From an uncultured Bacteroidales bacterium (GTDB lineage: Bacteria; Bacteroidota; Bacteroidia; Bacteroidales; F082): a DNA stretch of 52,425 bases. The DNA is taken from assembly GCA_946408345.1 (NCBI GenBank), contig CAMJRR010000019.1, positions 1 to 52,425 of the forward strand, read 5' to 3'. Of the stretch, positions 33,491 through 41,997 are shown piece by piece. Under the pieces are notes generated by a model that saw only the letters and a program-made list of their open reading frames with translations, ran no database searches and was not told the origin of the DNA. The first letter of the stretch is position 1. Every line of letters starts with the position of its first letter. The position numbers and the translations under genes were made by a program.

Positions 33491-34168
33491 TCACTCCATT
33501 TCAGAACAAATCACCGTCCCATTCTTGCAACTTGCGATACGGGAGGGATATTTCTGCATCAAAGTATAGTTGTGTGTGGCCATCAGTACGGCAGTGCCAT
33601 TTTCACTGATTCGACGCATAAGTTTCATCACCTCAAGGGTCGTGTCTGGGTCGAGGTTGCCGGTGGGCTCGTCAGCAATGATGACATCGGGGTCGTTGAG
33701 TAGAGCGCGGGCGATGGCGACACCTTGCTGTTCGCCGCCCGACATCTGGTGCGGCATGCTTTTGCGCTTGTCGCTCAGCCCAACCTTGGCCAGCACCTCA
33801 TCAATGCGGCGTGAAATCTCGGCCTTTTCCGTCCAACCTGTGGCACCCAGCACAAACTCCAGGTTTTTCTCCACGCTTCGGTCAAACAGCAACTGGAAAT
33901 CCTGAAACACAATACCGATTTTGCGGCGCAAGTAGGGGATGTCTTTCCTTCTGAGTTGGGTAAGGTCGTAACCAGCCACGCGCACGATGCCGTCGCGGGC
34001 GGGCAACTCACCGTACAAAGTCTTTAACAAGGAGGACTTTCCGCTTCCCGTGCGACCGATGAGATAAATAAACTCACCCTTATTGAGCGTCAGGTTGACG
34101 TCGCTGAGGACGATGTTCTCTCGCTGGAAGATGGATGCGTTTTTGATTTCTATGATGGGTTCCGACAT
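33491..34168 (-). CDS. ftsE: FtsE-like ABC ATP-binding protein
   Basis: 225 residues. Walker A GRTGSGKSSLLKTL, Q-loop in VFQDFQLLFDRS, signature MSGGEQQGVAIARAL, Walker B VIIADEPTGNLDP, H-loop MATHNYTLM. The short length and the DRSVEKN stretch fit FtsE, which with FtsX regulates peptidoglycan hydrolysis at the septum. No ftsX is adjacent; FtsX-like permeases at 45-50 kb are of the MacB/8-TM type and probably have other ATPases, though pairing cannot be excluded. Last gene of a minus-strand group behind two TPM genes, 96 bp away. Confidence 0.85.
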   Translation of the reverse strand: MSEPIIEIKNASIFQRENIVLSDVNLTLNKGEFIYLIGRTGSGKSSLLKTLYGELPARDGIVRVAGYDLTQLRRKDIPYLRRKIGIVFQDFQLLFDRSVEKNLEFVLGATGWTEKAEISRRIDEVLAKVGLSDKRKSMPHQMSGGEQQGVAIARALLNDPDVIIADEPTGNLDPDTTLEVMKLMRRISENGTAVLMATHNYTLMQKYPSRIASCKNGTVICSEME

Positions 34169-34179
34169 TTACTAATTCA

Positions 34180-34262
34180 AGATTTAATATTCAAAATTCA
34201 AAATTGTTTGTCTGCCATGCGAAGACAGCCCTACAACTCCAAACTATTAACTCCAAACTGAT
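34180..34262. repeat. AT-rich word arrays between ftsE and TPM gene
   Basis: Two word groups: ATTCAAAATTCAAAATT-type (34186-34206) and CTCCAAACTATTAA-type (34237-34262). Same class as the other junction arrays, without clear inverted arms here. Confidence 0.5.
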
Positions 34263-34264
34263 AA

Positions 34265-35047
34265 CTACCAACTCCCTGAGGCTCCGCCTCCACCAAAGCC
34301 GCCTCCTCCGAAGCCGCCAAAACCACCACCGCCGAAGCTGCCACCACCACCAAAGCCACCGCCTCCGAAGCCGCCTCCGCCCATAGGAATCCAAATGGTG
34401 CGGGTACCGCCACCGGAATAGTTCTGATTGCCGTTGCCTGAACGGAAGATGAGGATGAGCGCAATGATGAAGATGAGGATGAGCCAAAAGGGAATAGGCT
34501 TGCCACCGTCGGCGTATTCGTCTTGGGTGAACTTGCCCGAGCAAAGGTCCATGATCACATTGACGGCATTGTCGATGCCCGTGTAGTAGTCGTCTTCCTT
34601 AAATGCGGGAATCATTTCATACTCGATGATGCGCTTGGCAGTGGCATCAGTCACATATTCCTCCATGCCGTAGCCAGGGCTGATGTTCGCTTGGCCTCGC
34701 TCGCTACCCTTCTTAGGCTTCACGAGAATGACCACACCGTTGTTCTTGCCTTTTTGACCCACACCCCAACTGTGGCCGATTTCAGTGGCATATTGTTCGA
34801 CACTGTAACCTTGTAGATCATTGACGAGAAGGACGAGAATCTGGGTGGAAGTGCTGTCGTTATAAGCCACGAGTTTGTGTTCCAAAACATTGACTTGGTG
34901 GGCGGTCAGTGTACCCGTATAGTCGTTCACAAAGCGCGGCGGGTTGGACGGACTCGGCATTTGGGCTCTCACGGTTGCGCCCAGGCAGAGTAAAACAAGA
35001 AGCAGCCCTAGAAAGAGGGTGAGTTTATGTCTGTCAGTTGTTCTCAT
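34265..35047 (-). CDS. TPM-domain membrane protein with Gly-rich tail
   Basis: 260 residues from the ATG at 35047 (MRTTDRHKLTLFLGLLLVL). Signal peptide, then a TPM_phosphatase domain (about 30-165) with FVNDYTGTLTAHQVNVLEHK and IGHSWGVGQKGKNNGVVILV, one membrane helix (PFWLILIFIIALILIF), and a long Gly/Phe tail of GGGGF repeats ending ASGSW. TPM proteins sit in the cell envelope; family names (Psb32, MOLO1) reflect distant homologues, and biochemical activity is uncertain. Overlaps the upstream TPM gene by 14 bp. In many bacteria a lemA gene leads this pair; none is present here. Confidence 0.85.
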   Translation of the reverse strand: MRTTDRHKLTLFLGLLLVLLCLGATVRAQMPSPSNPPRFVNDYTGTLTAHQVNVLEHKLVAYNDSTSTQILVLLVNDLQGYSVEQYATEIGHSWGVGQKGKNNGVVILVKPKKGSERGQANISPGYGMEEYVTDATAKRIIEYEMIPAFKEDDYYTGIDNAVNVIMDLCSGKFTQDEYADGGKPIPFWLILIFIIALILIFRSGNGNQNYSGGGTRTIWIPMGGGGFGGGGFGGGGSFGGGGFGGFGGGGFGGGGASGSW

Positions 35048-35477
35048 AGGATATGTCATCGGGGATTTCATTGGTATCGTCTGATTGATAAGGGAAAAAA
35101 GCCTTGAGTTTCTCTCCACAGCGCATGATGCCTTCCTCAAGTCCCTCAGCGAAGCGGTTTTCTTTGAAACGGCTCTGCATCAGGTCTTTCACATCGTTCC
35201 AAAAGTTATCTTCCACCACATCGTTGATGCCTTTGTCACCGAGAATGGCGAATTTGTGGTCTTTGACGGCCAAGTAGATGAGCACGCCGTTGCGCAATTG
35301 GGTCTCATTGAGCTTCAGCTTGTTGAAGACCACAAGACTGCGTTTTTCCACGTTTCCTATGCAGCGGTTCTCGATGTGTACCTTGATTTCTCCCGATGTG
35401 TTGAGCTCTGCTTGTTTGATGGCTTCTACAACGCGGTGGTCTTCCTCTCGGTTCAGTATGGTGATGGCATTTGACAT
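35034..35477 (-). CDS. Soluble TPM-domain protein
   Basis: 147 residues from the ATG at 35477; the frame to 35567 reads through the promoter. TPM domain without signal peptide: IKQAELNTSGEIKVHIENRC, LRNGVLIYLAVKDHKFAILG, GDKGINDVVEDNFWNDV and RFAEGLEEGIMRCGEKLKAF. The acidic tail overlaps the next TPM gene. This two-TPM arrangement (soluble one first, membrane one second) is typical of Bacteroidota. Function unknown. Confidence 0.85.
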   Translation of the reverse strand: MSNAITILNREEDHRVVEAIKQAELNTSGEIKVHIENRCIGNVEKRSLVVFNKLKLNETQLRNGVLIYLAVKDHKFAILGDKGINDVVEDNFWNDVKDLMQSRFKENRFAEGLEEGIMRCGEKLKAFFPYQSDDTNEIPDDISYENN

Positions 35478-35496
35478 AGTCAATCTGTTTTGTGTG

Positions 35497-35504
35497 CAAA
35501 AATA
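35497..35504 (-). promoter_or_regulatory. -7 element (TATTTTTG) for the TPM unit
   Basis: Exact TAnnTTTG on the minus strand, followed by C, 20 bp before the ATG at 35477. Confidence 0.6.
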
Positions 35505-35591
35505 ATCATTTTCCGCAATTCCGCATTTCAAAGTTGTCAAATCCCAATGTATTTTGTTTCTTTGCAAATTGAACGGATAGACTTTATTGAT

Positions 35592-36308
35592 ATGAAGAGT
35601 GTTTTAAAAGCCTTAACTGCCTTGCTATTGATGATGGTTTTTGCATTGAGTTGCCAAAAACCAGATGAGCCCAATAATGATGGTAATGCCAATGGGAGTA
35701 GTACTAACGGTCACGAATATGTTGACCTTGGCCTTCCGAGTGGTACGTTGTGGGCCACCTGCAATGTCGGTGCTGGAACTCCAGAAGACTATGGTAATTA
35801 CTATGCTTGGGGTGAGACCACACCCAAAGAAATATATGACTGGAAGAGTTACCGATATGGCCGATTTTTCAATGAGCGATATGAGTTGAACAAGTATTGC
35901 ACCAATCCCGATTTAGGACTTGATGGCTTTGTCGATAGCCTGATCATTTTGGAACCCGCTGATGACGTGGCCTTAGCCAAATGGGGCGCAGGCTGGCGCA
36001 TACCCACCATCGAGGAATGGGATGAGATGTTCCAAAACACGACTAGCGTATGGACAAGCCAGAATGGTGTGAATGGGTGGCGTTTCACTGCCTCGAATGG
36101 TAATAGCCTTTTCTTGCCTGCAGCAGGCTACTATTGGGATGCCGAACTCAATGCCGCCGATTTAGGTGTCTATTGGTCGGTCACGCTCAACGAGGAGTAT
36201 CCATACCGTGCTTGGGGTTTTCATTTCAATGCTTTCCAATGCCACCTCTGCGGAAGCAGCGACAGGAATAGGGGACAGACGGTGCGGGCAGTGTGTTCGA
36301 AAAAGTAA
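35592..36308 (+). CDS. Lipoprotein with FISUMP-type domain
   Basis: 238 residues from the ATG at 35592. Lipobox FALSCQ (lipid on Cys20), a short Asn/Gly-rich linker, then a single FISUMP-like domain: HEYVDLGLPSGTLWATCNVG, YGNYYAWGETTPKEIYDW, WRIPTIEEWDEMF, and the terminal RGQTVRAVCSKK. The domain is very common in surface lipoproteins of Bacteroidales and Fibrobacter; it has a C-type-lectin-like (FGE-related) look, but function is unknown. The longest frame, from 35490, would include upstream non-coding DNA. Confidence 0.85.
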   Translation: MKSVLKALTALLLMMVFALSCQKPDEPNNDGNANGSSTNGHEYVDLGLPSGTLWATCNVGAGTPEDYGNYYAWGETTPKEIYDWKSYRYGRFFNERYELNKYCTNPDLGLDGFVDSLIILEPADDVALAKWGAGWRIPTIEEWDEMFQNTTSVWTSQNGVNGWRFTASNGNSLFLPAAGYYWDAELNAADLGVYWSVTLNEEYPYRAWGFHFNAFQCHLCGSSDRNRGQTVRAVCSKK

Positions 36309-36324
36309 GCGTTAAAGAAAAAGT

Positions 36325-36366
36325 AAAGCCGCAGCAAGGCATGTATTTGCTTGGCTGCGGCTTTTT
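36325..36366. terminator. Bidirectional terminator between FISUMP lipoprotein and htpG
   Basis: Long stem AAAGCCGCAGC pairing with GCTGCGGCTTT around a loop of about 18 bases, followed by T-run CTTTTTCT on the plus strand and TTTACTTTTTCTTT on the minus strand. It can serve both convergent genes. Confidence 0.8.
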
Positions 36367-36416
36367 CTATCTCTAATTAACTTCGTTGAATCTTCGATTT
36401 CTCAAATTCTTGATAA

Positions 36417-38336
36417 TCAAAGCTTCTCCATATTCCTCTTCACAAACTCACTCAAATCCTTGCCCTTCAGCAAGTTCTTCGAGAGCAAGGCGAGGTCGTA
36501 AATCTGCCTGATGGTGGCTTCCTGTGCGGCTTCGTCCTTGTCGAGTAAGCCGGTGATGACGGGGCTGTTCGTGTTGAGCATCAGCGTGTAGCTATCGGGC
36601 ATCGAGCCGTAGAACGACATCGGGCCGCCGCCCATCTGCTCCATCTCCTTCATACGGCGCATCCACTCGTTTTGGGTGACCTCCACGGGCGCGGCTTCGG
36701 CACCTTCGTTGCTGAACTCCACGTTGAACTTCACCTTGTCGATGACCTTCTCGAAGGCGGCCTTCACGGTCTCCTTCTGCTTGTCGTCGAGGCCCGAGGC
36801 GGCTTCCTTGTCGTCCTTCACGATGAGTTTGTCGATGGTGTTGGAGTCGACGCGGGCGAACATGGCGCGGTTGTCGCCGCCTTTCTCGCCTTCCTTCTGC
36901 TCGTAGGCGCTGATGAAATGCGGGTCGAGGATGCCGTCCATCATCAAGACGTTGTAGCCTTTGGCCTTGGCGTTCTCGATGTTGGTGTATTGGTCGTCCT
37001 TGTCGGTAGCATACAGATAGACGAGGGCCTTGTTCTTGTCGGTCTGGTTTTCCTTAATCAAAGCCTTGTATTCCTCGATGGTGTAGTACTTGTCGTCGGT
37101 GTCCTTGAAGAGGAAGAACTTCTCGGCGCGCTCGTAGAACTTCGGGTCGCTCATCATGCCGTATTCGATGAACACGCGGATGTCGTCCCAGTTCTTCTCG
37201 TAGGCCTCGCGGTCTTTCTTGAAGAGCTCTTCCAGTTTCTCGGCCACCTTCTTGGTGATGTAGGTCGAGATTTTCTTCACGTTCTGGTCGCTTTGCAGGA
37301 ACGAGCGGCTGACGTTCAGCGGGATGTCGGGCGAGTCGATGACGCCGTGCAGCAGCGAGAGGAACTCGGGCAGGATGCCTTCGACGCTATCGGTGACGAA
37401 GACCTCGTTGCAATAGAGCTGGATCTTGTTGCGCTGGAACTCGTAGCGGTTTTTCACTTTCGGGAAATAGAGGATACCCGTGAGGTTGAAGGGGTAGTCC
37501 ACGTTGAGGTGGATGTGGAACAGCGGCTCGCCGAAGTTCATCGGGTAGAGCGTGTGGTAGAAGTCGTTGTATTCCTCGTCCTTGATGTCGGTCGGGGCTT
37601 TCTTCCACAGCGGTGCCACGTCGTTGATGATCCAAGGCTTCTCCACTTCCTTGGTCTTGGGTTTGCCGTCCTTGTCGGTCTCGCCCTCGATTTCCTCCTG
37701 CACCTTGCGCGTGCCGAACTGGATCGGGATGGGCAGGAACTTGCAGTATTTGTTGAGCAGTTCGCGGATGCGGCCTTCTTCGAGGAACTCGGCGGCATCG
37801 TCACTGATATAAAGGATGACGTCGGTGCCGCGGTCGCCCTTCGGGATCTCGTTCATGGTGTATTCGGGGCTGCCGTCACACTCCCAGATGACGCCGTTTT
37901 TGCCTTCTTCCTTGCAGGACTTCGAAATAAGCGACACCTTCGAGGAAACCATAAAGGCGGAGTAGAAGCCCAATCCGAAGTGGCCGATGATGTTGGCGGC
38001 TTCGGCCTCGCTTTGGGTCTTGAACTTGGCGATAAACTCTTCCGCGCCCGAGAAGGCGATTTGGTTGATGTACTTGTCGACCTCTTCGGCGTTCATGCCG
38101 ATGCCGCGGTCGCGGACGGTGAGAGTCTTTTTCTTCTTGTCGACTTCCACCTTAATAGTGAGGTCGCCCAATTCGCCCTTGAACTCGCCCGAGGCAGCCA
38201 AGGCCTTCAGCTTTTGCGTGGCATCCACAGCATTACTGATGATTTCGCGCAGGAAAATCTCTTGGTCCGAATAGAGGAACTTCTTGATGACAGGGAAAAT
38301 GTTTTCTGTCTTTACTCCAATGTTACCTGTTGTCAT
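36417..38336 (-). CDS. htpG: Molecular chaperone HtpG (Hsp90)
   Basis: 639 residues. GHKL ATPase site: REIISNAVDATQKLKAL (Asn for Mg/ATP), VRDRGIGMNAEEVDKYI, GHFGLGFYSAFMVS, and KGDRGTDVILYISDD. Middle domain with the catalytic Arg loop PLNVSRSFLQSDQNVKKI, then the C-terminal dimerisation part. It is a cytosolic ATP-dependent chaperone. The whole antisense strand is open for 565 codons because of strong codon bias (third-base G/C), which is a shadow. Upstream a near-match TATTATTG around 38360 may be its promoter. Confidence 0.97.
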   Translation of the reverse strand: MTTGNIGVKTENIFPVIKKFLYSDQEIFLREIISNAVDATQKLKALAASGEFKGELGDLTIKVEVDKKKKTLTVRDRGIGMNAEEVDKYINQIAFSGAEEFIAKFKTQSEAEAANIIGHFGLGFYSAFMVSSKVSLISKSCKEEGKNGVIWECDGSPEYTMNEIPKGDRGTDVILYISDDAAEFLEEGRIRELLNKYCKFLPIPIQFGTRKVQEEIEGETDKDGKPKTKEVEKPWIINDVAPLWKKAPTDIKDEEYNDFYHTLYPMNFGEPLFHIHLNVDYPFNLTGILYFPKVKNRYEFQRNKIQLYCNEVFVTDSVEGILPEFLSLLHGVIDSPDIPLNVSRSFLQSDQNVKKISTYITKKVAEKLEELFKKDREAYEKNWDDIRVFIEYGMMSDPKFYERAEKFFLFKDTDDKYYTIEEYKALIKENQTDKNKALVYLYATDKDDQYTNIENAKAKGYNVLMMDGILDPHFISAYEQKEGEKGGDNRAMFARVDSNTIDKLIVKDDKEAASGLDDKQKETVKAAFEKVIDKVKFNVEFSNEGAEAAPVEVTQNEWMRRMKEMEQMGGGPMSFYGSMPDSYTLMLNTNSPVITGLLDKDEAAQEATIRQIYDLALLSKNLLKGKDLSEFVKRNMEKL

Positions 38337-38384
38337 ATTTCGTTGTTTTTAATGATTCCAATGCAATAATACTACTCCTATGAA

Positions 38385-38476
38385 ACCGTCATTGCGGGCT
38401 TGACCCGCAATCTCCTGAACGCTCGGGTGTAACCTTCGCGCGAAGGAGATGGCGGATGCTCCTCCGCCATGACGGT
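38385..38476. repeat. 92-bp dispersed element with 8-bp inverted ends (ACCGTCAT / ATGACGGT)
   Basis: Ends are perfect inverted repeats ACCGTCAT...ATGACGGT. Inside are nested hairpins: TTGCGGG-CTTGA-CCCGCAA, CTTCGCGCGAAGG and GGCGGATGCTCCTCCGCC. The word CGTCATTGCGGGCTTGACCC is one I recognise from many bacterial genomes as a non-coding, probably mobilised palindromic repeat. It occupies the 302-bp htpG/methyltransferase intergenic space. Confidence 0.8.
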
Positions 38477-38565
38477 AAAAGGCTGGATGTAGTCTTTCTC
38501 GGTCTGGTGTCCGTTGGTCAAAATATGTGCCACCCGTAAAAAGTGACAAAATGGCAAGTTTTTTA

Positions 38566-38573
38566 TACTTTTG
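38566..38573 (+). promoter_or_regulatory. -7 element (TACTTTTG) for the methyltransferase
   Basis: Exact TAnnTTTG followed by C, 65 bp before the ATG. The 5' leader in between contains two or three near-direct copies of GGTTTATTACTAAGC (38590-38630). Confidence 0.5.
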
Positions 38574-38638
38574 CAGTGTTTTTGTAAGTGGTTTATTACT
38601 AAGCAAGTTATTACTAAGCGGTTTATTACATAAGACCT

Positions 38639-39469
38639 ATGAATATGACTGAAATCTACGACTTCTATAACAACGGTGCCGAGATAGGTCGGCTGGAGCG
38701 CGGTCTGGGCATCGTGGAGTTTCACAGGACAAAGGAAATCTTGGCGCGCTATATTGAAAGCGACAAGGTGATTTACGATATCGGCGGTGGCATCGGGATG
38801 TATGCGGCTTGGCTGGCCAAGAAAGGCAATGAAGTCCATCTGATTGAGTTGGCGGAGAACGCCGTGGAATATGCCAAGGCGAATATGATGCAGGATTGCC
38901 AATTTATCGCCGAGACGGGCAATGCCTTGCAAGTCAAGCGTCCCGACGAGAGCGCGGATGTAGTGCTTCTGATGGGCCCCCAGTACCATCTGCGTGATAA
39001 GGGAGAGCGTTTGCAATCGCTTCGCGAGTCGTTGCGTGTGTTGAAGAAAGGCGGACTCTTGGTGGCCGCGGGCATCTCCAAGTTCAGCTCCATGACATGG
39101 GCTTTGTCGGTCTATGGCGAGAAGAGGAACGAGAACCTCGTGGAATTCCTTGACGACTCCGTGTTTTTCAACATGATCAAAGGCGAGATGACCACGGGAG
39201 ACCATATCCGTCCGAAGGAATACCCGAAGTTCATCGCAGAGTCATATTTCACCACGGCGGAAGAGATGAAAACGGAAATTACAGAATCGGGTTTTGCTGT
39301 TGAGAAAGCCCTCGCTGTTGAAGGTTGTATCTGGTTCACGCCGCACCTTGCCGAGAAATGGGAGGACGAGGCCAGCCGTGAACGCCTGTTGGACATCGTA
39401 AGAATAACGGAGAGCGAGCCCGAGATGATGGGCATGAGTCCGCATTTTTTGGTAGTGGCTAAAAAATAA
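38639..39469 (+). CDS. Class I SAM-dependent methyltransferase (Methyltransf_11/UbiE type)
   Basis: 276 residues. Motif I VIYDIGGGIGMYAAWLAKKG, acidic end of strand 2 in VHLIELAENAVEYAK, motif II in SADVVLLMGPQYHL, and motif III in RVLKKGGLLVAAGIS. The start region EIYDFYNNGAEIGRLERG is usual for small-molecule methyltransferases in this fold. Substrate cannot be deduced. It is a single-gene unit by its own promoter. The 3' end is 38 bp before the cleaved-adhesin gene, which has its own promoter. Confidence 0.87.
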   Translation: MNMTEIYDFYNNGAEIGRLERGLGIVEFHRTKEILARYIESDKVIYDIGGGIGMYAAWLAKKGNEVHLIELAENAVEYAKANMMQDCQFIAETGNALQVKRPDESADVVLLMGPQYHLRDKGERLQSLRESLRVLKKGGLLVAAGISKFSSMTWALSVYGEKRNENLVEFLDDSVFFNMIKGEMTTGDHIRPKEYPKFIAESYFTTAEEMKTEITESGFAVEKALAVEGCIWFTPHLAEKWEDEASRERLLDIVRITESEPEMMGMSPHFLVVAKK

Positions 39470-39473
39470 TCAC

Positions 39474-39481
39474 TAAATTTG
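39474..39481 (+). promoter_or_regulatory. -7 element (TAAATTTG) for the cleaved-adhesin gene
   Basis: Exact TAnnTTTG followed by C, 26 bp before the ATG. Confidence 0.6.
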
Positions 39482-39507
39482 CACAAGAAAACATAATAAA
39501 ACCAAAT

Positions 39508-41997
39508 ATGAAAAAACTGTACGCTTTTATTGCGATGTGGCTTCTTGCGGGAAGCGCCTTCGCCCAAGTGCTTGTCAACGAGACTTTTGAAAATGGTAAC
39601 ACGGTGGGTCAGTCCCCAGTTGGCTGGATTGGCGACGGCGGCTGGAAAGCAGGCATCACCATCCCTGACGACAATGAGGCCCGCGGCAGAAAGCCGCATA
39701 CCGGCGACTGGTACATGTACGCCACCTATAACACCGACGTGTGGATCTACAAGGAAATCGATGTGACGGCTGGGAATTATTACCGCGTTTCGTTCTGGTA
39801 TGCCACCTGGCATGTCGACCACTTCAATCTGGAAGTGAAAGCCGGCGCAAACTCCAATCCTTCGGCAATGACGGAAACGGCTGTGCCGATGATGGTGGTC
39901 GCCAATGAGGAGTTTGAACAGACTTCAGGCGTGTTTCAGGCTACCAGTTCGGGCGCTTACTATGTAGGTTTCCACAGCGTGGCCGACAATGGGCCATGGT
40001 ATTTGTCCATAGATGACATCATCATAGAGCAGACCGCACAATACAACTTCAACGTAGAGCAACTCACCGCCGACACTTCCGTCTACTTCGGCGAGCCAGC
40101 CTATCTGCGTTTCCGCTTGAATAACACCGGTGAACAGTCAGATACTTATCAACTCAACAGCACTGGCAACTTGCCGATTGAGTTCTACCAGAATGGCACT
40201 CAGGTGAATCAAGTCAACGTGTCTTACAATAATTCGGTGGAGTTGGTGGCCAAGACGACCTTGCCGATGAACTTGAATAACAACGAAGTGGTTCACGCTA
40301 TGTTCAATGTGGTTTCCAGCCATTCCGCTCCTACACAAAGCGCTGACTTTGCCATCACTGCCTTGGCACCTTACGCTGACTTCCCGCTTGAGGAAGGTTT
40401 CGAGAATGACTTTGTGCCTTTCGGTTGGCAGAACAACATCACTAATGGTAACTATGCCTTTGACCGCATTACGGAAGGCTCCACGCCAAGTGCGACGCCA
40501 CATGAAGGCAGCCAATATATGGCTCGGTTCTACACCTACACCAATCCTGCAGGCGGCTCCGCCGAATTGGTCTCGCCTAAAATGGAATTGAACGACCACG
40601 ACAACATCGTCCGCTTCTGGATATATCGCAACAGCAACCCGAACATTAACAAGGACGACCGTATCAATGTGTATTACAACGATGTGCCGCGTTCGGAAGG
40701 CGGACAACTGCTTGGCACTATCCACCGTTGTACTTATAAGGAACCCGTTGTAGCCGATGTGGATGATTGGTACGAATATGCCTTCACCTTCGATTGCCCC
40801 GACGACTATGGTTTTATCATCTTCGAGGGCGTAAGCGACTACGGCTGGAACCTGTATCTTGACGATATCTTCATCAATAGTTCTTCAGAAGACCACGAGC
40901 CGCCAACCGTGGTGTCTGTAACTGGCAATCAGACCTATGCCGACACGGAGATGAACCTCACTTTACGCGTCCATGATGCTTCAACCATGCCTTCCACCTT
41001 GGCGGCAGCCTATACCATTTATGGCGTCACTCACGACTTGACCTTCACCATGGCAGGCAAGGGGAAAGGCAACTACGACTACATCGCTACCATTCCCGCT
41101 TACGACAATCACACCCATGGCACATTGACCGTGCAGCTTGTGGATGACTTGGGCAATAGTGCCTTGTCGGAGGAAATCCCGATCCGTTGGGACTATCAGC
41201 GTCCCTTGCTCTATGAGACCTTTGAGGAATGCGGCCTGTATGGTCTGCCCGAAGGCTGGACGACCGACGGCAACCCGACTTGGTGGGATTGGTCTTTCCA
41301 AGGCACGGTCTATTATACAGACTATTACGAAGAAGACTTCATTGTGTCGCCCCATCGCGGCAACAAGCAAGCCGTGTTGGAATGGGACAGCAGCGAAAAT
41401 CCCTCAGCGCAAGACCAGACCTTGATTACGCCCGTGCTGACGATTACGAGACCCACGGTGTTGCAGTTCTGGACCTGGGTGCAATACGGCACCGACGGCT
41501 ACGACCGCTTTGTGGTCCGTGTGTATGATACTTACAACGGCACCTGGGACGACAAATGGGATGCCGCCGACATGCCTTACGGACAAATCAACGCTTACGA
41601 CGAACCGATTTCCATCAACTTGGATGAGTACATCGGTAAGAACATCAAGATTGGCTTCAGAGGTTACAACACCTTCGGCGAGTGGCTGGCTTTCGACTGG
41701 TTTGTCGACGATGTGAAAGTCGTCCCGACGGATACCACCGATGTGAATGTCAATGAATTGGCTGCCATGAAGTTTGATGTCTATCCCAACCCGGCAAAGG
41801 ACAAGGTTGTCATCGAAGCACAAAGCAACATCCAACAGGTGACGCTGATGGACATCAAGGGTGAGATGCTGGAGGATAGAAAGACCAATTCCAACAAGGT
41901 GGAGCTGAATTTGGAAGGCTATTCCAAAGGCATTTATGTCGTCCGTATCGTCACCGAAGACGGTGTGGCGACACGAAAAATCAACTTGATTGAATAG
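39508..41997 (+). CDS. Secreted cleaved-adhesin / choice-of-anchor J protein with T9SS sorting domain
   Basis: 829 residues. Signal peptide (1-19, ending GSAFA). Three cleaved-adhesin-type jelly-roll domains are suggested by the repeated frame x-ETFE-N...GW...SPK/ISPH...F-W...DD-I/V: about 20-175 (LVNETFENGNTVGQSPVGW), 290-450 (LEEGFENDFVPFGWQNN, LYLDDIFIN) and 585-735 (YETFEECGLYGLPEGWTTD, FDWFVDDVKV). A beta domain lies between the second and third. The end is a type A sorting domain, FDVYPNPAKDKVVIEAQ to KINLIE. Such proteins bind surface ligands or haem-associated proteins in P. gingivalis; the target here is unknown. Confidence 0.88.
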   Translation: MKKLYAFIAMWLLAGSAFAQVLVNETFENGNTVGQSPVGWIGDGGWKAGITIPDDNEARGRKPHTGDWYMYATYNTDVWIYKEIDVTAGNYYRVSFWYATWHVDHFNLEVKAGANSNPSAMTETAVPMMVVANEEFEQTSGVFQATSSGAYYVGFHSVADNGPWYLSIDDIIIEQTAQYNFNVEQLTADTSVYFGEPAYLRFRLNNTGEQSDTYQLNSTGNLPIEFYQNGTQVNQVNVSYNNSVELVAKTTLPMNLNNNEVVHAMFNVVSSHSAPTQSADFAITALAPYADFPLEEGFENDFVPFGWQNNITNGNYAFDRITEGSTPSATPHEGSQYMARFYTYTNPAGGSAELVSPKMELNDHDNIVRFWIYRNSNPNINKDDRINVYYNDVPRSEGGQLLGTIHRCTYKEPVVADVDDWYEYAFTFDCPDDYGFIIFEGVSDYGWNLYLDDIFINSSSEDHEPPTVVSVTGNQTYADTEMNLTLRVHDASTMPSTLAAAYTIYGVTHDLTFTMAGKGKGNYDYIATIPAYDNHTHGTLTVQLVDDLGNSALSEEIPIRWDYQRPLLYETFEECGLYGLPEGWTTDGNPTWWDWSFQGTVYYTDYYEEDFIVSPHRGNKQAVLEWDSSENPSAQDQTLITPVLTITRPTVLQFWTWVQYGTDGYDRFVVRVYDTYNGTWDDKWDAADMPYGQINAYDEPISINLDEYIGKNIKIGFRGYNTFGEWLAFDWFVDDVKVVPTDTTDVNVNELAAMKFDVYPNPAKDKVVIEAQSNIQQVTLMDIKGEMLEDRKTNSNKVELNLEGYSKGIYVVRIVTEDGVATRKINLIE

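Noticed and set aside
34191..34544. 117-codon Arg/His-rich minus-strand frame over the Gly-rich tail of the TPM gene
   Set aside because: It is an out-of-frame reading of the GGGGF repeats; the real frame continues a recognised TPM domain.
36672..38369. 565-codon open frame antisense to htpG
   Set aside because: The protein is a Leu/Val/Asp-rich low-complexity translation without motifs. It is the mirror of a highly biased, unquestionable htpG, so it is a codon-bias shadow.
38378..39205. 275-codon minus-strand frame over the methyltransferase gene
   Set aside because: It covers the methyltransferase antisense and runs through the 92-bp repeat; no motif. The plus-strand product has clear SAM-binding motifs.
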